Of a DNA stretch of 64,000 nucleotides, positions 35,098 to 43,603 are shown piece after piece. Each line of letters opens with the position of its first letter. Within the stretch, counting starts at the first letter, position 1. Under the pieces are notes generated by a model. The model was not told where the DNA came from and did no database searches. It worked only from the letters and a program-made list of their open reading frames with translations. The position numbers were made by a program, and so were the translations under genes. The DNA comes from Avimicrobium caecorum. GTDB taxonomy: Bacteria; Bacillota; Clostridia; Oscillospirales; Ruminococcaceae. The DNA lies in the NCBI GenBank assembly GCA_904394705.1, contig CAJFNJ010000001.1:42209-106208 (forward strand). Direction: 5' to 3'.

Positions 35098-36501
35098 TCA
35101 CGCCTTGAGGAATTCCACAAAGGCCCGGTAGGTCATATAAACGTCGGTCTTGGAAACCAGCTCGAACGGTGCGTGCATCGACAGCACCGGCACGCCGACA
35201 TCCACAACCTCCACATTCATGTGGGCTACAAACATCGCTACGGTACCGCCGCCGCCCTGGTCCACAGCACCCAGCTCACCGGTCTGCCAGATCACACCGG
35301 TGCGGTCCAGCAGATCCCGTACATAGTGCATGAACTCTGCCGACGCATCATTGGTGCCGCTCTTGCCGCGGGCGCCGGTGTATTTGGTGATGACTACGCC
35401 ATGGTTGAGGTAAGCGGTATTGCGCTTTTCGGCTACCTCCGGGAAGGTAGGATCGAAGGCCGCATTCACATCCGCCGACATACAGGTGGAATTGGTGAGG
35501 GTCCGGCGGCTTTCCGCGCCCTGGGCCGCACACAGATCTTCCACAAAGATCTTCAGGAAATCGGAGTTGAGACCGGTATTGCCGTCCGAACCGATCTCCT
35601 CCTTGTCAGCGAATACTGTCACCGAAGTGAAAGCAGGGGCAGCCACATCCATTGCCGCCCGCAGAGAGGTATAGGCACATACCTTGTCGTCGTGACCGTA
35701 GGAACCGATCATGCTGCGGTCAAAGCCCACATCCCGTGCCGCGCCGGCCGGAACCATGGTGAGCTCTGCCGAGAGGAAGTCGCCCTCTACCAGGCCATAC
35801 TTCTCATGCAGCAGGCTGAGGATATTGAGCTTGATCTTCTCCTTGACCTTCTCGTCCGGATAGGGACGGGAACCCACTACCACATTGAGCTGCTCACCCT
35901 TGATGCCCTCAGAGAGGGTCTTGGTCATCTGATCCTTTGCCAGATGGGGCAGCAGATCTGTTACACAGAACACCGGATCGCCGGCGTCCTCGCCGATGAC
36001 TACATCCAGCACGGTGCCGTCCTTACGCACCACGGTGCCGTGCAGAGCCAGCGGCAGGGCAGTCCACTGATACTTCTTGACACCGCCATAGTAGTGGGTC
36101 TTGAAGAGTGCCAGACCGCCGTCCTCATAGAGCGGATTGGGCTTGAGGTCCAGCCGGGGGGAGTCGATATGGCTGATCACCATCCGCACGCCCTTTTCCA
36201 GATCCTCAGTACCGATGGTTGCCAGGATCAGTGCCTTGCCCCGTACATTCCGGTAGATCCGGTCGCCGGGCTGATAGCTCCGGTCCGGATCAAAGGCAGT
36301 ATAGCCGGCTTTCTCCAGCATTGCCACGGTGGTGCGCACTGCTTCCCGCTCGATTTTTGCATGGTCGAGGAAGGTCTTGTACTCCTCACAGAACGCATCT
36401 GCCCGGGCCAGTTCAGCGGCATCCAGCTCCTCCCCCGCATTCTTGGTGCGGTAGAAAAGCTCTTCTGCCAGCAGCTCGCCCAGTGTTTTTTCCTTGCACA
36501 T
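35098..36501 (-). CDS. M18 family aminopeptidase
   Basis: 467 residues. The M18 (aspartyl aminopeptidase-like) motifs are present: SHIDSPRLDLKP near residue 110 (first zinc His and Asp context), YGHDDKVCAY near residue 270, FADKEEIGSDG near residue 300 (catalytic Glu pair) and SMHAPFELVSKTD at the C-terminus (last metal His). It is a cytoplasmic, zinc-dependent enzyme forming large oligomers and removing N-terminal residues from peptides; substrate preference cannot be told. AGGAGGAGATCCC precedes the ATG. The nearest upstream gene on the strand is the lytic transglycosylase gene. Confidence 0.93.
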   Translation of the reverse strand: MCKEKTLGELLAEELFYRTKNAGEELDAAELARADAFCEEYKTFLDHAKIEREAVRTTVAMLEKAGYTAFDPDRSYQPGDRIYRNVRGKALILATIGTEDLEKGVRMVISHIDSPRLDLKPNPLYEDGGLALFKTHYYGGVKKYQWTALPLALHGTVVRKDGTVLDVVIGEDAGDPVFCVTDLLPHLAKDQMTKTLSEGIKGEQLNVVVGSRPYPDEKVKEKIKLNILSLLHEKYGLVEGDFLSAELTMVPAGAARDVGFDRSMIGSYGHDDKVCAYTSLRAAMDVAAPAFTSVTVFADKEEIGSDGNTGLNSDFLKIFVEDLCAAQGAESRRTLTNSTCMSADVNAAFDPTFPEVAEKRNTAYLNHGVVITKYTGARGKSGTNDASAEFMHYVRDLLDRTGVIWQTGELGAVDQGGGGTVAMFVAHMNVEVVDVGVPVLSMHAPFELVSKTDVYMTYRAFVEFLKA

Positions 36502-36623
36502 GGGATCTCCTCCTTTTGCATTTTACACATTATAAAAACCGTGACTTTCCTCAAATCCCGGTCCTAGTTTTCCCGTCTTTCCAGTTCCATTATAACGCGA
36601 ATAATTCCTACTGACAAGGGGGA

Positions 36624-37196
36624 TTATTCACCATAAAGCTCGCGATAAATTTGACAGGTACGCCTCACTTTTTCCACATACCGGGCTGTATCCGCATACG
36701 GAATTGTGTGTATCTCTCCATCAGCGGAATACTCGGGATTTTCCAGCCAGCTGGTGGCGCTTCCCCACCCCGCGTGATAGGCACACAGGGCATTGTTCAC
36801 ACTGCCGAACTGCTCGGTCAGCGCATGGAGCAGATAGGTTCCGTACTCAATATTCTTCTCCGGCTCATACATGGCGTCATAGGTGGTATCCGACTGGGGC
36901 TCCAGACGGGATTTCACCCAGTCGAAGGTCTCCTCGGTGAGCTGCATCAGTCCCCGGGCGCCTATGGATGAGGTCGCCTCCGGATTGAAGCTGCTCTCGG
37001 TACGGATCACGGCATAACAGAGTGCCGGCTCCACCGAAAATTCCTGACAGTACTGCTCCACCAGTGCCTGATACTCCACCGGATATGCCATGCGGTAATA
37101 GCGGTCCGAGGCAAAACGGACCCCAAGCACGACCACGGCTGCCGCAAGCAGCCAGAAAAGAACGCCAAACCCTCTCCGGCTTCTTCTTTGCTTCAT
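36624..37196 (-). CDS. Lytic transglycosylase (SLT domain), membrane-anchored
   Basis: 190 residues. Basic N-terminus RRSRRG, one membrane segment (FWLLAAAVVVLGVRFA), then an SLT domain with catalytic Glu in IRTESSFNPEATSSIGARGLMQL (split here as IRTESSFNP and GARGLMQL), followed by NALCAYHAGWG. It resembles the C-terminal domain of E. coli Slt70 and B. subtilis YjbJ, cleaving the MurNAc-GlcNAc bond with 1,6-anhydro product. It lies 29 bases after coaE on the same strand. Confidence 0.92.
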   Translation of the reverse strand: MKQRRSRRGFGVLFWLLAAAVVVLGVRFASDRYYRMAYPVEYQALVEQYCQEFSVEPALCYAVIRTESSFNPEATSSIGARGLMQLTEETFDWVKSRLEPQSDTTYDAMYEPEKNIEYGTYLLHALTEQFGSVNNALCAYHAGWGSATSWLENPEYSADGEIHTIPYADTARYVEKVRRTCQIYRELYGE

Positions 37197-37225
37197 CGTG
37201 CCACTCCTGACTGTATGGTTTGATT

Positions 37226-37888
37226 TCAGTGCCGGGCTTCCTGCTGTGCCTCCTCAGCCTGCCGCTGCTGACGGGGACGCTCACCGGTTTCAATACGGCT
37301 CATCACTTCCGCCACCTTCAGGCAGAGGGTATCCACGGTATCATTGTTTTCAATGACAAAGTCCGACCGGCGCACATAATAGCTCTCCCGGTGCTGGGCC
37401 TGGATACGGGCTTCGGCCTCCTCATGGGTCAGGCCGTCCCGTCCCAGGATGCGCTGGAGCCGGAGCTGTTCATCTGCCACCACCGAGATGATGACATCAC
37501 AGTACCGGTCACAGCCGCTCTCGAACAGGGTCGGGGCATCCAGCACAATATAGTGGTGCCCTTCTGCCCGCAGACGGGCAAGCTCGGCTTCGATCGCCCG
37601 GATAATATAGGGGAAGATGATCTCATTCAGACGGCGGAGCTTGGCTTTGTCATGAAAGACAATATCCGCCAGCTTCTTGCGGTTGAGTGTACCGTCCACA
37701 TTGAGGATGTCGATGGTAAACTCCAGTGCCAGGTCTGCCAGACAGACCTTCTCATTATCCGCCACATCGTGGGCAATGAGATCTGCATCCACCCAGGCCG
37801 CACCCCGGCGCAGCAGTGATTCCCCCACTGTGGATTTTCCGGCTCCGGTCTGACCGGTCAGGCCGATCACCACGGTATTCTGCTTCAT
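37226..37888 (-). CDS. coaE: Dephospho-CoA kinase
   Basis: 220 residues. P-loop GLTGQTGAGKSTV at residues 9-21, DADLIAHDV (substrate-binding) and VVLDAPTLFESG-like HYIVLDAPTLFESG near residue 105 match CoaE, which phosphorylates the 3' hydroxyl of dephospho-CoA in the last CoA step. The C-terminal tail is rich in Arg, Gln and Glu (RPRQQRQAEEAQQEARH) and goes beyond the usual fold. Start set by GGGAGGGAGAAAC before the ATG. It lies 18 bases after the tsaC/sua5 gene. Confidence 0.92.
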   Translation of the reverse strand: MKQNTVVIGLTGQTGAGKSTVGESLLRRGAAWVDADLIAHDVADNEKVCLADLALEFTIDILNVDGTLNRKKLADIVFHDKAKLRRLNEIIFPYIIRAIEAELARLRAEGHHYIVLDAPTLFESGCDRYCDVIISVVADEQLRLQRILGRDGLTHEEAEARIQAQHRESYYVRRSDFVIENNDTVDTLCLKVAEVMSRIETGERPRQQRQAEEAQQEARH

Positions 37889-37906
37889 GTTTCTCCCTCC
37901 CAAGGG

Positions 37907-38941
37907 TCAGTCCAGATCGATAAACTTGAAAGCGGCCGCCCGGATCAGGCGGTTGTAGACTGCCAGTCCCACGCCATCGGTGGACGGACAGCGGACATAG
38001 ATGGCCTGCGCGCCCAGGTCATCAAACTCCCGGAGCAGCCAGAACAGCTCCCGGGCCTGCATGAGATGGTCGGTTTCCGCGCCATACTCCCGGAACGGCT
38101 TGCGCAGACCCTCGCCTTCCCCGGCAAAGACCATGGCATAGATATTCTCTCCCGGAAGGGCATTGACATACTTCCGGAAGCTCTCGGCACTGCCCCGCAC
38201 CAGATAGACCAGTGCTTTGGGGGAATAGTGCTTGTATTTCATGCCCGGGGAGGCTGCCACCTGTCCCTCCTCCAGCTGACCGGTGACAGCATGGTCCACT
38301 TCCACCGCGCCAATGGCGGCTTCCAGCTGTTCCAGGGTCACAGCGCCGGGACGCAGCAGCCGGGGATGGTCCCCGGCCAGGGTGATGACGGTGGATTCCA
38401 CACCGAAGTTGCAGGGGCCGCCGTCCACAATAGCTGACACCTTGCCGGTGAGATCCCGGACACAGTGTTCCGCTGTGGTGGGGCTGGGCAGGCCGGACAG
38501 ATTGGCAGAGGGCGCCGCAATGGGCAGTCCGCTCTCCCGGATGATGGCCTGGGCCACCGGATGGGACGGCATGCGCACTGCCACCGTATCCAGACCGGCA
38601 GTGGTTTCATTGGGGATCTGGGGATTCCGGGGCAGAACGATGGTCAGCGGGCCGGGCCAGAAGCGCTCCATGAGCACCCGGGCCTTTTCCGGCACCACCG
38701 AAACCACATCGGGCAGTGCCGACAGATCAGCGATATGCACGATGAGGGGGTTGTCATTGGGACGGCCCTTGGCCTTGAAAATGGCGTTCACTGCCTGGGG
38801 GTCCAGGGCATTGGCTGCCAGGCCATAGACTGTTTCGGTGGGGATCGCCACCAGTTTTCCCTCCCGGAGCAGTTCCCCCGCCGCCTTGACTGCCTGGCGG
38901 AGCTCCGGTTCGGTATCGGTTTTATATACCATCGTTTCCAC
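37907..38941 (-). CDS. L-threonylcarbamoyladenylate synthase (Sua5/YwlC type)
   Basis: 344 residues: an N-terminal YrdC domain with IPTETVYGLAANAL, FKAKGRPNDNPLIVH and IAAPSANLSG, and a C-terminal Sua5 domain (from about residue 230, SPGMKYKHYSP onward). The enzyme makes threonylcarbamoyl-AMP from threonine, bicarbonate and ATP for t6A37 of ANN-decoding tRNAs. It begins at GTG (38941), 2 bases after the prfA stop, with the ribosome site AGGAGG inside the end of prfA, so translation is coupled. An ATG three codons in is an alternative start but is far from the ribosome site. Confidence 0.93.
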   Translation of the reverse strand: METMVYKTDTEPELRQAVKAAGELLREGKLVAIPTETVYGLAANALDPQAVNAIFKAKGRPNDNPLIVHIADLSALPDVVSVVPEKARVLMERFWPGPLTIVLPRNPQIPNETTAGLDTVAVRMPSHPVAQAIIRESGLPIAAPSANLSGLPSPTTAEHCVRDLTGKVSAIVDGGPCNFGVESTVITLAGDHPRLLRPGAVTLEQLEAAIGAVEVDHAVTGQLEEGQVAASPGMKYKHYSPKALVYLVRGSAESFRKYVNALPGENIYAMVFAGEGEGLRKPFREYGAETDHLMQARELFWLLREFDDLGAQAIYVRCPSTDGVGLAVYNRLIRAAAFKFIDLD

Positions 38942-38943
38942 GA

Positions 38944-40020
38944 TTAAAATTCCTCCTGCTGCTGGAGCTTTTCGGCCTGCGAGGCGGTGAGCAGGGCGTC
39001 GATGAGTTCGTCCAGATCGCCGTCCAGAATGGCGTCCAGCTTATAAAGGGTCAGGCCGATGCGGTGATCACTCACCCGGCTCTGGGGATAGTTGTAGGTG
39101 CGGATGCGCTCGGAACGGTCGCCGGTGCCAACCTGCAGCTTGCGCTGGGCTGCCATCTTCTCATCCGCTTCCCGCTGCTTCTTCTCATAGATGCGGCTGC
39201 GCAGGATCTTCAGCGCCTTTTCCCGGTTCTTGAACTGGCTGCGCTCGTCCTGGCATTCCACCACGATGCCGGTGGGCAGGTGGGTCATACGGATCGCCGA
39301 CTCGGTCTTGTTGACATGCTGTCCGCCGGCGCCGCTGGCACGGAACACATCCACCTGCAGGTCGCCGGGATTGATCTCCACTTCCACTTCCTCTGCCTCA
39401 GGCAGCACTGCCACCGTAACAGTGGAGGTGTGGATGCGGCCCTGGGTTTCGGTTTCGGGCACACGCTGCACACGGTGCACGCCGCTTTCGAACTTCAGGC
39501 GGGAATAGGCGCCCTCTCCGGTGATGGAGAAGCTGGCTTCCTTGACGCCGCCCAGCTCGGTATCGTTGAGGTTGAGCACCTCCACCTTCCAGCGGTTGCG
39601 CTCGGCGTACATGGTATACATACGCATGAGCGAATGGGCAAACAGCGCTGCCTCCTCGCCGCCGGCACCGCCCCGGATCTCCATGATGACGTTCTTGTCA
39701 TCGTTGGGGTCCTTGGGCAGCAGGAGGATCTTCAGCTCCTCACCGGTGCGGTCCATCTCCTCCTGGCTCTCCCGGTACTGCTCCTCGACGATCTCCCGGA
39801 AATCCCGGTCCAGACCACCCTCCTCCAGCAGCTCGGCTGCCTCCTCATGGGAGGCACAGGCCTTGCGGTACTCCCGGTATTTCTCCACAATGGGGGTCAG
39901 GTTCTTGTATTCCTTCATCAGCGAACGGTACTTCTCATTGTCACTGATGACCGCCGGATCACTCAGCCGTGTGCTGATGTCCTCATAACGCTCTTCCACA
40001 GATGAGAGCTTTTCAAACAT
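38944..40020 (-). CDS. prfA: Peptide chain release factor 1
   Basis: 358 residues, standard length. The GGQ motif lies in ASGAGGQHVNKTESAIR near residue 232 and the RF1 codon-reading tripeptide P-x-T in VQRVPETETQGRIH. RF1 releases peptides at UAA and UAG. prmC, which methylates the GGQ glutamine and usually follows prfA in Firmicutes, is not next to it here; the sua5 gene comes directly after. It lies 3 bases after the DUF951 gene. Confidence 0.96.
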   Translation of the reverse strand: MFEKLSSVEERYEDISTRLSDPAVISDNEKYRSLMKEYKNLTPIVEKYREYRKACASHEEAAELLEEGGLDRDFREIVEEQYRESQEEMDRTGEELKILLLPKDPNDDKNVIMEIRGGAGGEEAALFAHSLMRMYTMYAERNRWKVEVLNLNDTELGGVKEASFSITGEGAYSRLKFESGVHRVQRVPETETQGRIHTSTVTVAVLPEAEEVEVEINPGDLQVDVFRASGAGGQHVNKTESAIRMTHLPTGIVVECQDERSQFKNREKALKILRSRIYEKKQREADEKMAAQRKLQVGTGDRSERIRTYNYPQSRVSDHRIGLTLYKLDAILDGDLDELIDALLTASQAEKLQQQEEF

Positions 40021-40023
40021 AAT

Positions 40024-40269
40024 TTATTGTTCTCCTTTGTCTGCCGCCGGTTTCCCAGCGGGATTCTTTTCCGGCGGATAGACAATCACGCCTTCCCGGG
40101 TGATCTGCCGGATGTTCTTTTCTGCCTTGACCCGGGGCACCATGACCTCGTGTCCGCAGCCGGTGCAGCGGATGCGGAAATCCATTCCCGAACGCAGCAC
40201 CAGAAATTCCTTCGCACCGCAGGGGTGCGGTTTTTTCATTGTGAGTATATCGCCGACCCGGACATCCAT
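40024..40269 (-). CDS. DUF951 family small zinc-ribbon-like protein
   Basis: 81 residues. MDVRVGDILTMKKPHPCG and the pair CTGCGHEVMVPR are typical of DUF951; the cysteines (PHPCG, CTGC) suggest a metal site. The C-terminal tail after EKNIRQI is longer than usual (PPEKNPAGKPAADKGEQ). Start at 40269 with GGAGG 8 bases upstream; the frame extends upstream without similarity. It lies directly before prfA, a neighbour that supports a link to translation, though the role is unknown. Confidence 0.88.
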   Translation of the reverse strand: MDVRVGDILTMKKPHPCGAKEFLVLRSGMDFRIRCTGCGHEVMVPRVKAEKNIRQITREGVIVYPPEKNPAGKPAADKGEQ

Positions 40270-40489
40270 AGTTGTTTCCTCCGCTCTGTTGCACTGTTCC
40301 CGGCTCAAAAAACGCCCGGGAAAATCCCGGCCCTGCCCGAGAGCAGAGCCGTCTAAAGGATATAATCGACCATCCGGACACTCCCCCGGGCAGCGCCTGC
40401 AGATCGTCCGGTTATAAGATATAACAGCTGCACCGCAGTTATTATATTATAACCCAAATCCCGGCCCTCCCGCAAGGGGGACCGCCCCG

Positions 40490-41122
40490 CTATCTTCCGC
40501 CCCGCAGGAACCGGTCCACCCGGCTGGGGGCATTCTCATCGCCCACAAAGTAGACAATGTCCCCGGCCTGCATCCGGTTGTGCGGTCCGGGCGAGATCAG
40601 CAGCTCCCCGTTGTGGGAAATGGCGATGACCGTCGCCATGGTATTCTGCCAGAAGTTCACATCCGCCAGGGTCTTGCCCTCGCAGATGGAGCCCACCTCC
40701 ACCGTGATCTCAAAGGGATTGAACGGGTTGAGGTGCTGGAAGCGCTCTGCCCGGTCCATGAGATCGGACATCTTCTCCCGCAGCTGCTGGGCCAGCAGAA
40801 GCTGGTTGTCCAGATCCTGCCGGATGCTCTGGCGCAGGCTGGTCATGGTCTCCACGCCGGTGAGCTGCTGCAGGTACCGGGCAGCATTGTCCACCGAGAG
40901 GATCACCACGCCGCTGCCCTTTTCCGCCTCCACAATGTCCATATCCGCCAGAAGGCAGATGGCACGGCGGGCGGTTTCAGGCGAAACATGGTATTTGCTT
41001 GCCAGCGAGGAACGCGCGTAGATGCGGTCCCCGACCTTATACTGCTGTTTGACGATCTGTGTGGCAATATCCAGCGCGATCTGCTGATAGCGCGGCATGC
41101 CGTCTTTTGATTTTCTGTCCAT
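40490..41122 (-). CDS. GntR-type winged-helix regulator with RCK_C (TrkA-C) domain, BusR-like
   Basis: 210 residues. Residues 1-75 are a GntR winged helix (PRYQQIALDIATQIVKQQYKVGDRI, read in two parts, and SPETARRAICLL). Residues 80-125 are a helical, coiled-coil-like linker (LRQSIRQDLDNQLLLAQQLREK). Residues 130-210 form an RCK_C domain ending GDIVYFVGDENAPSRVDRF. This order is that of BusR, the c-di-AMP-dependent repressor of betaine uptake in lactococci and streptococci. By that analogy it should repress osmolyte or K+ genes when c-di-AMP is high. Binding of c-di-AMP here is inferred. It follows the PNPOx-like gene by 36 bases. Confidence 0.82.
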   Translation of the reverse strand: MDRKSKDGMPRYQQIALDIATQIVKQQYKVGDRIYARSSLASKYHVSPETARRAICLLADMDIVEAEKGSGVVILSVDNAARYLQQLTGVETMTSLRQSIRQDLDNQLLLAQQLREKMSDLMDRAERFQHLNPFNPFEITVEVGSICEGKTLADVNFWQNTMATVIAISHNGELLISPGPHNRMQAGDIVYFVGDENAPSRVDRFLRGGR

Positions 41123-41158
41123 AGTATCCTCGATTTCCGGAGGGCTGATGCTGTCTTT

Positions 41159-41566
41159 TTACAGCGGCTGCTCCTCCACTTTCCCCATAAAACAGAAGGT
41201 GGCTGCCCGGGATTCAAACCGGAGCAGCACCAGTTCCCCGCTCTCCGGTCCCATCGGGAAGATCCGGTCCAGTTCCGGAACCCAGAGTTCCCTCAGGGCA
41301 CTGCTCTCCCGGATCAGCTGTACTGTACCGGTGAGGCTTACACTGCCGCCCGGCGCGAAATAACTGACACAGGCCCGGGGGTCCTTCTCCAGAGCCCGGA
41401 CCTTTTCCGAGCCCTCCTTGGCCAGGAACGGAAAGACCCGGATGCTCTCTCCGGGCAATTTGGTCATTACATAGGCCCGGGGACAGCCGTCCTCTCCGTT
41501 GACTGCCAGTGTGACTACTTCTGCTTTTTCCAGCAACTGTTCCGCATGGCGGATGGATTCCTGCAT
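41159..41566 (-). CDS. Pyridoxamine 5'-phosphate oxidase-like flavin protein
   Basis: 135 residues with the split-barrel pattern of the PNPOx-like family: VVTLAVNGEDGCPRAYVM at the start, then ACVSYFAPGGSVSLTGTVQL. Such small members bind FMN or F420 or haem; many are general stress proteins. The exact reaction is unknown. AAGGGGGAAAACCGT precedes the ATG. It is in an operon with the BusR-like regulator downstream. Confidence 0.82.
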   Translation of the reverse strand: MQESIRHAEQLLEKAEVVTLAVNGEDGCPRAYVMTKLPGESIRVFPFLAKEGSEKVRALEKDPRACVSYFAPGGSVSLTGTVQLIRESSALRELWVPELDRIFPMGPESGELVLLRFESRAATFCFMGKVEEQPL

Positions 41567-41768
41567 ACGGTTTTCCCCCTTGTCAATTTGGTATCACAAG
41601 TTCAGTATACCATAGATTTGACGCTTGTATAGTGAATTTTCCCCACTTTTTCCATGTCCGGATATATTTTTCCCCAGAGTCATGCCGGGAACAGGCGTTT
41701 CCCGGGTGTCAGAGAGCATCCAGGGCATTTTCCAGCCGATCCCTGCCGATTTTCCCGCAGGGTTCGCC

Positions 41769-41798
41769 TTGATTTTCCCTGCCGCGCTATACTATAAT
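41769..41798 (+). promoter_or_regulatory. Promoter of the Eis-like acetyltransferase gene
   Basis: TTGATT (41769-41774), 18-base spacer, TATAAT (41793-41798). Confidence 0.65.
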
Positions 41799-41852
41799 GA
41801 AGTCAAAGCAAGGCCGGACTGATTCTGCCGGCTGCGGGAAATGAGGGACAAT

Positions 41853-43073
41853 ATGGAGAACCGCGATCTGTTTACCATGCGGGAACTGGGCGACCGGGAT
41901 CTGGAGCAGTTCAATTCCCTGCTCAAATATGCCTTCCAGGTGACTTCGGATGAAATGCTCAAAACCGGCTGGCAGGAAGATGAAATGAAATATTCCAAGG
42001 CACCCATGCTGAAAAACGCCTTTGTACTGGGATGGTTCCACGGGGAAAACCTGGCCTCCCAGATTGTGATCTACCCCATGGAGATGAACATTGAAGGCGA
42101 ACGGTTCGAGATGGGCGGCATCACTGGTGTAGCCACCTATCCGGAATATGCCGGACGCGGCCTGATCCACTCGCTGATGAGCGAATGTCTGCGCCACATG
42201 CGGGAAAAGCGGCAGTATATCTCCATTCTCTGCCCCTATTCCATTCCCTTTTACCGGAAGATGGGCTGGGAAGTGGTATCGGATAAGCTGAGCTTCCACA
42301 TCAAGGATACCCAGCTGCCCCGGCGCAAACCGGTGCCGGGCATGGTGGAACGGGTGCCTCTGGAGAGCGAGGATCTCAAGAATGTCTATGAGTACTTCGC
42401 GCTGCAGCACCATGGGGCGCTGATCCGGGACGACCTGGCCTGGGATGAATACTGGCGCTGGGAAACCGAGGACATGACCGCTGCCATCTACTACAACGAA
42501 AAGCACCGCCCGCTGGGCTATGTGGCATACAGCATTGAAAACGAACATTTCAACATCAAGGAGCTGGTGTACCTCAACCAGGAGGCCCGGCACGGCCTTT
42601 GGAACTACATCTCGGCGCACTTTTCGATGATCACCGATGTACGGGGCTACAACTACACCGGCGAACCGCTGGCCTTCCTGCTGGAGGACAGTGAGATCCG
42701 GGAGACCATCGAACCCAATGTGATGGGCCGGATCATTGATGTGCGGGAATTCCTCTCCCGCTATCCCTTCGAGAACTTCCGGGAGGACCTGCGGCTGCAT
42801 CTGCGCATCCACGACCGCATGGCGGAGTGGAATGACGGGGACTTCCTGCTCTGCGTCAAGGACGGCGAAGTGACCTGTGAGCCCTGTGCCGACTGTGAAG
42901 AGGACGCCGCCATGGTGGAGATGGATATCCAGACCCTCACCGCCATGCTGATGGGCTACAAGCGCCCGAGCTATCTCTATGAAAACGAGCGCATCCAGGT
43001 GGACTATCACCTGATCCCCTATCTGGAGCGGTTGATCCCCATCGAAAAGCCCTACTTCTCCGACTACTTCTGA
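41853..43073 (+). CDS. GNAT family N-acetyltransferase with C-terminal SCP2-like domain (Eis-like)
   Basis: 406 residues. The acetyl-CoA site lies in GGITGVATYPEYAGRGLI near residue 87, followed by a second GNAT-like domain and a C-terminal sterol-carrier-like domain (FLLCVKDGEVTC... DIQTLTAMLMGYKRP), the layout of Eis-type acetyltransferases. Eis proteins acetylate lysines or aminoglycoside amines; the substrate here is unknown. The start at 41853 has AGGGA upstream; an ATG four codons earlier (41841) is possible. Monocistronic, convergent with the flavodoxin gene across a strong terminator. Confidence 0.86.
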   Translation: MENRDLFTMRELGDRDLEQFNSLLKYAFQVTSDEMLKTGWQEDEMKYSKAPMLKNAFVLGWFHGENLASQIVIYPMEMNIEGERFEMGGITGVATYPEYAGRGLIHSLMSECLRHMREKRQYISILCPYSIPFYRKMGWEVVSDKLSFHIKDTQLPRRKPVPGMVERVPLESEDLKNVYEYFALQHHGALIRDDLAWDEYWRWETEDMTAAIYYNEKHRPLGYVAYSIENEHFNIKELVYLNQEARHGLWNYISAHFSMITDVRGYNYTGEPLAFLLEDSEIRETIEPNVMGRIIDVREFLSRYPFENFREDLRLHLRIHDRMAEWNDGDFLLCVKDGEVTCEPCADCEEDAAMVEMDIQTLTAMLMGYKRPSYLYENERIQVDYHLIPYLERLIPIEKPYFSDYF

Positions 43074-43086
43074 TCCCTCAGAACGC

Positions 43087-43125
43087 CAAAACAGGACGGC
43101 TATGCCAGCCGTCCTGTTTCTTTTT
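43087..43125. terminator. Bidirectional terminator between the Eis-like gene and the flavodoxin gene
   Basis: 13-bp stem AAACAGGACGGCT / AGCCGTCCTGTTT with loop ATGCC, followed by CTTTTT on the plus strand. Confidence 0.88.
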
Positions 43126-43588
43126 ATGCACGGGCTCCGGCGCCGGTGAGGCCGAGCAGGAACTCCCCGCCCCGGCGCAGTTCCTCCGCGCTGGGACGGC
43201 CCCTGGCAATGCCGCCGATCTTCCCGAACGGGCCGAAGGTATCATAGCCCCGGCAGGCATAACAGCCCGCACAGTCGATCCCCTTCTGCCGCAGCAGCTC
43301 CAGAACCGGCTTCTCATAGGCACGGTACCGGATGCCGCAGGTATAGGCCAGGAACACCCTCTGTCCGGGACGGGGTTCCAGCTGCCGGAGCAGTTCCGGA
43401 ATCCGGGGGTGCAGTTTTCCGTAATAAATCCCAGATGCCATCCCGATCAGGTCATAGCCGGACAGGTCGGGCAATGGGTCATGGAGCAGGTTGCAGAGCT
43501 CTGCCCCTGCCGCCTCCGCCATGGCCTCTGCCAGCCGGCGGGTATTGCCGTGATGGGTCGATGCGTACAGGATCAGGGGCCGCTTCAT
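43124..43588 (-). CDS. Flavodoxin domain protein
   Basis: 154 residues. The FMN phosphate loop ILYASTHHGNTRRLA at the N-terminus and GMASGIYYGKLHP near residue 50 match flavodoxins, while CAGCYACRGYDTFGPFG near residue 108 is a cysteine-containing motif found in flavodoxins of anaerobes. It should carry electrons in the cytoplasm, as a replacement for ferredoxin or as a quinone/thiol reductase; this is inferred. It begins 15 bases after the patatin gene, so they share a transcript. Confidence 0.88.
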   Translation of the reverse strand: MKRPLILYASTHHGNTRRLAEAMAEAAGAELCNLLHDPLPDLSGYDLIGMASGIYYGKLHPRIPELLRQLEPRPGQRVFLAYTCGIRYRAYEKPVLELLRQKGIDCAGCYACRGYDTFGPFGKIGGIARGRPSAEELRRGGEFLLGLTGAGARA

Positions 43589-43603
43589 GGGTCCGGTTTC
43601 CTC

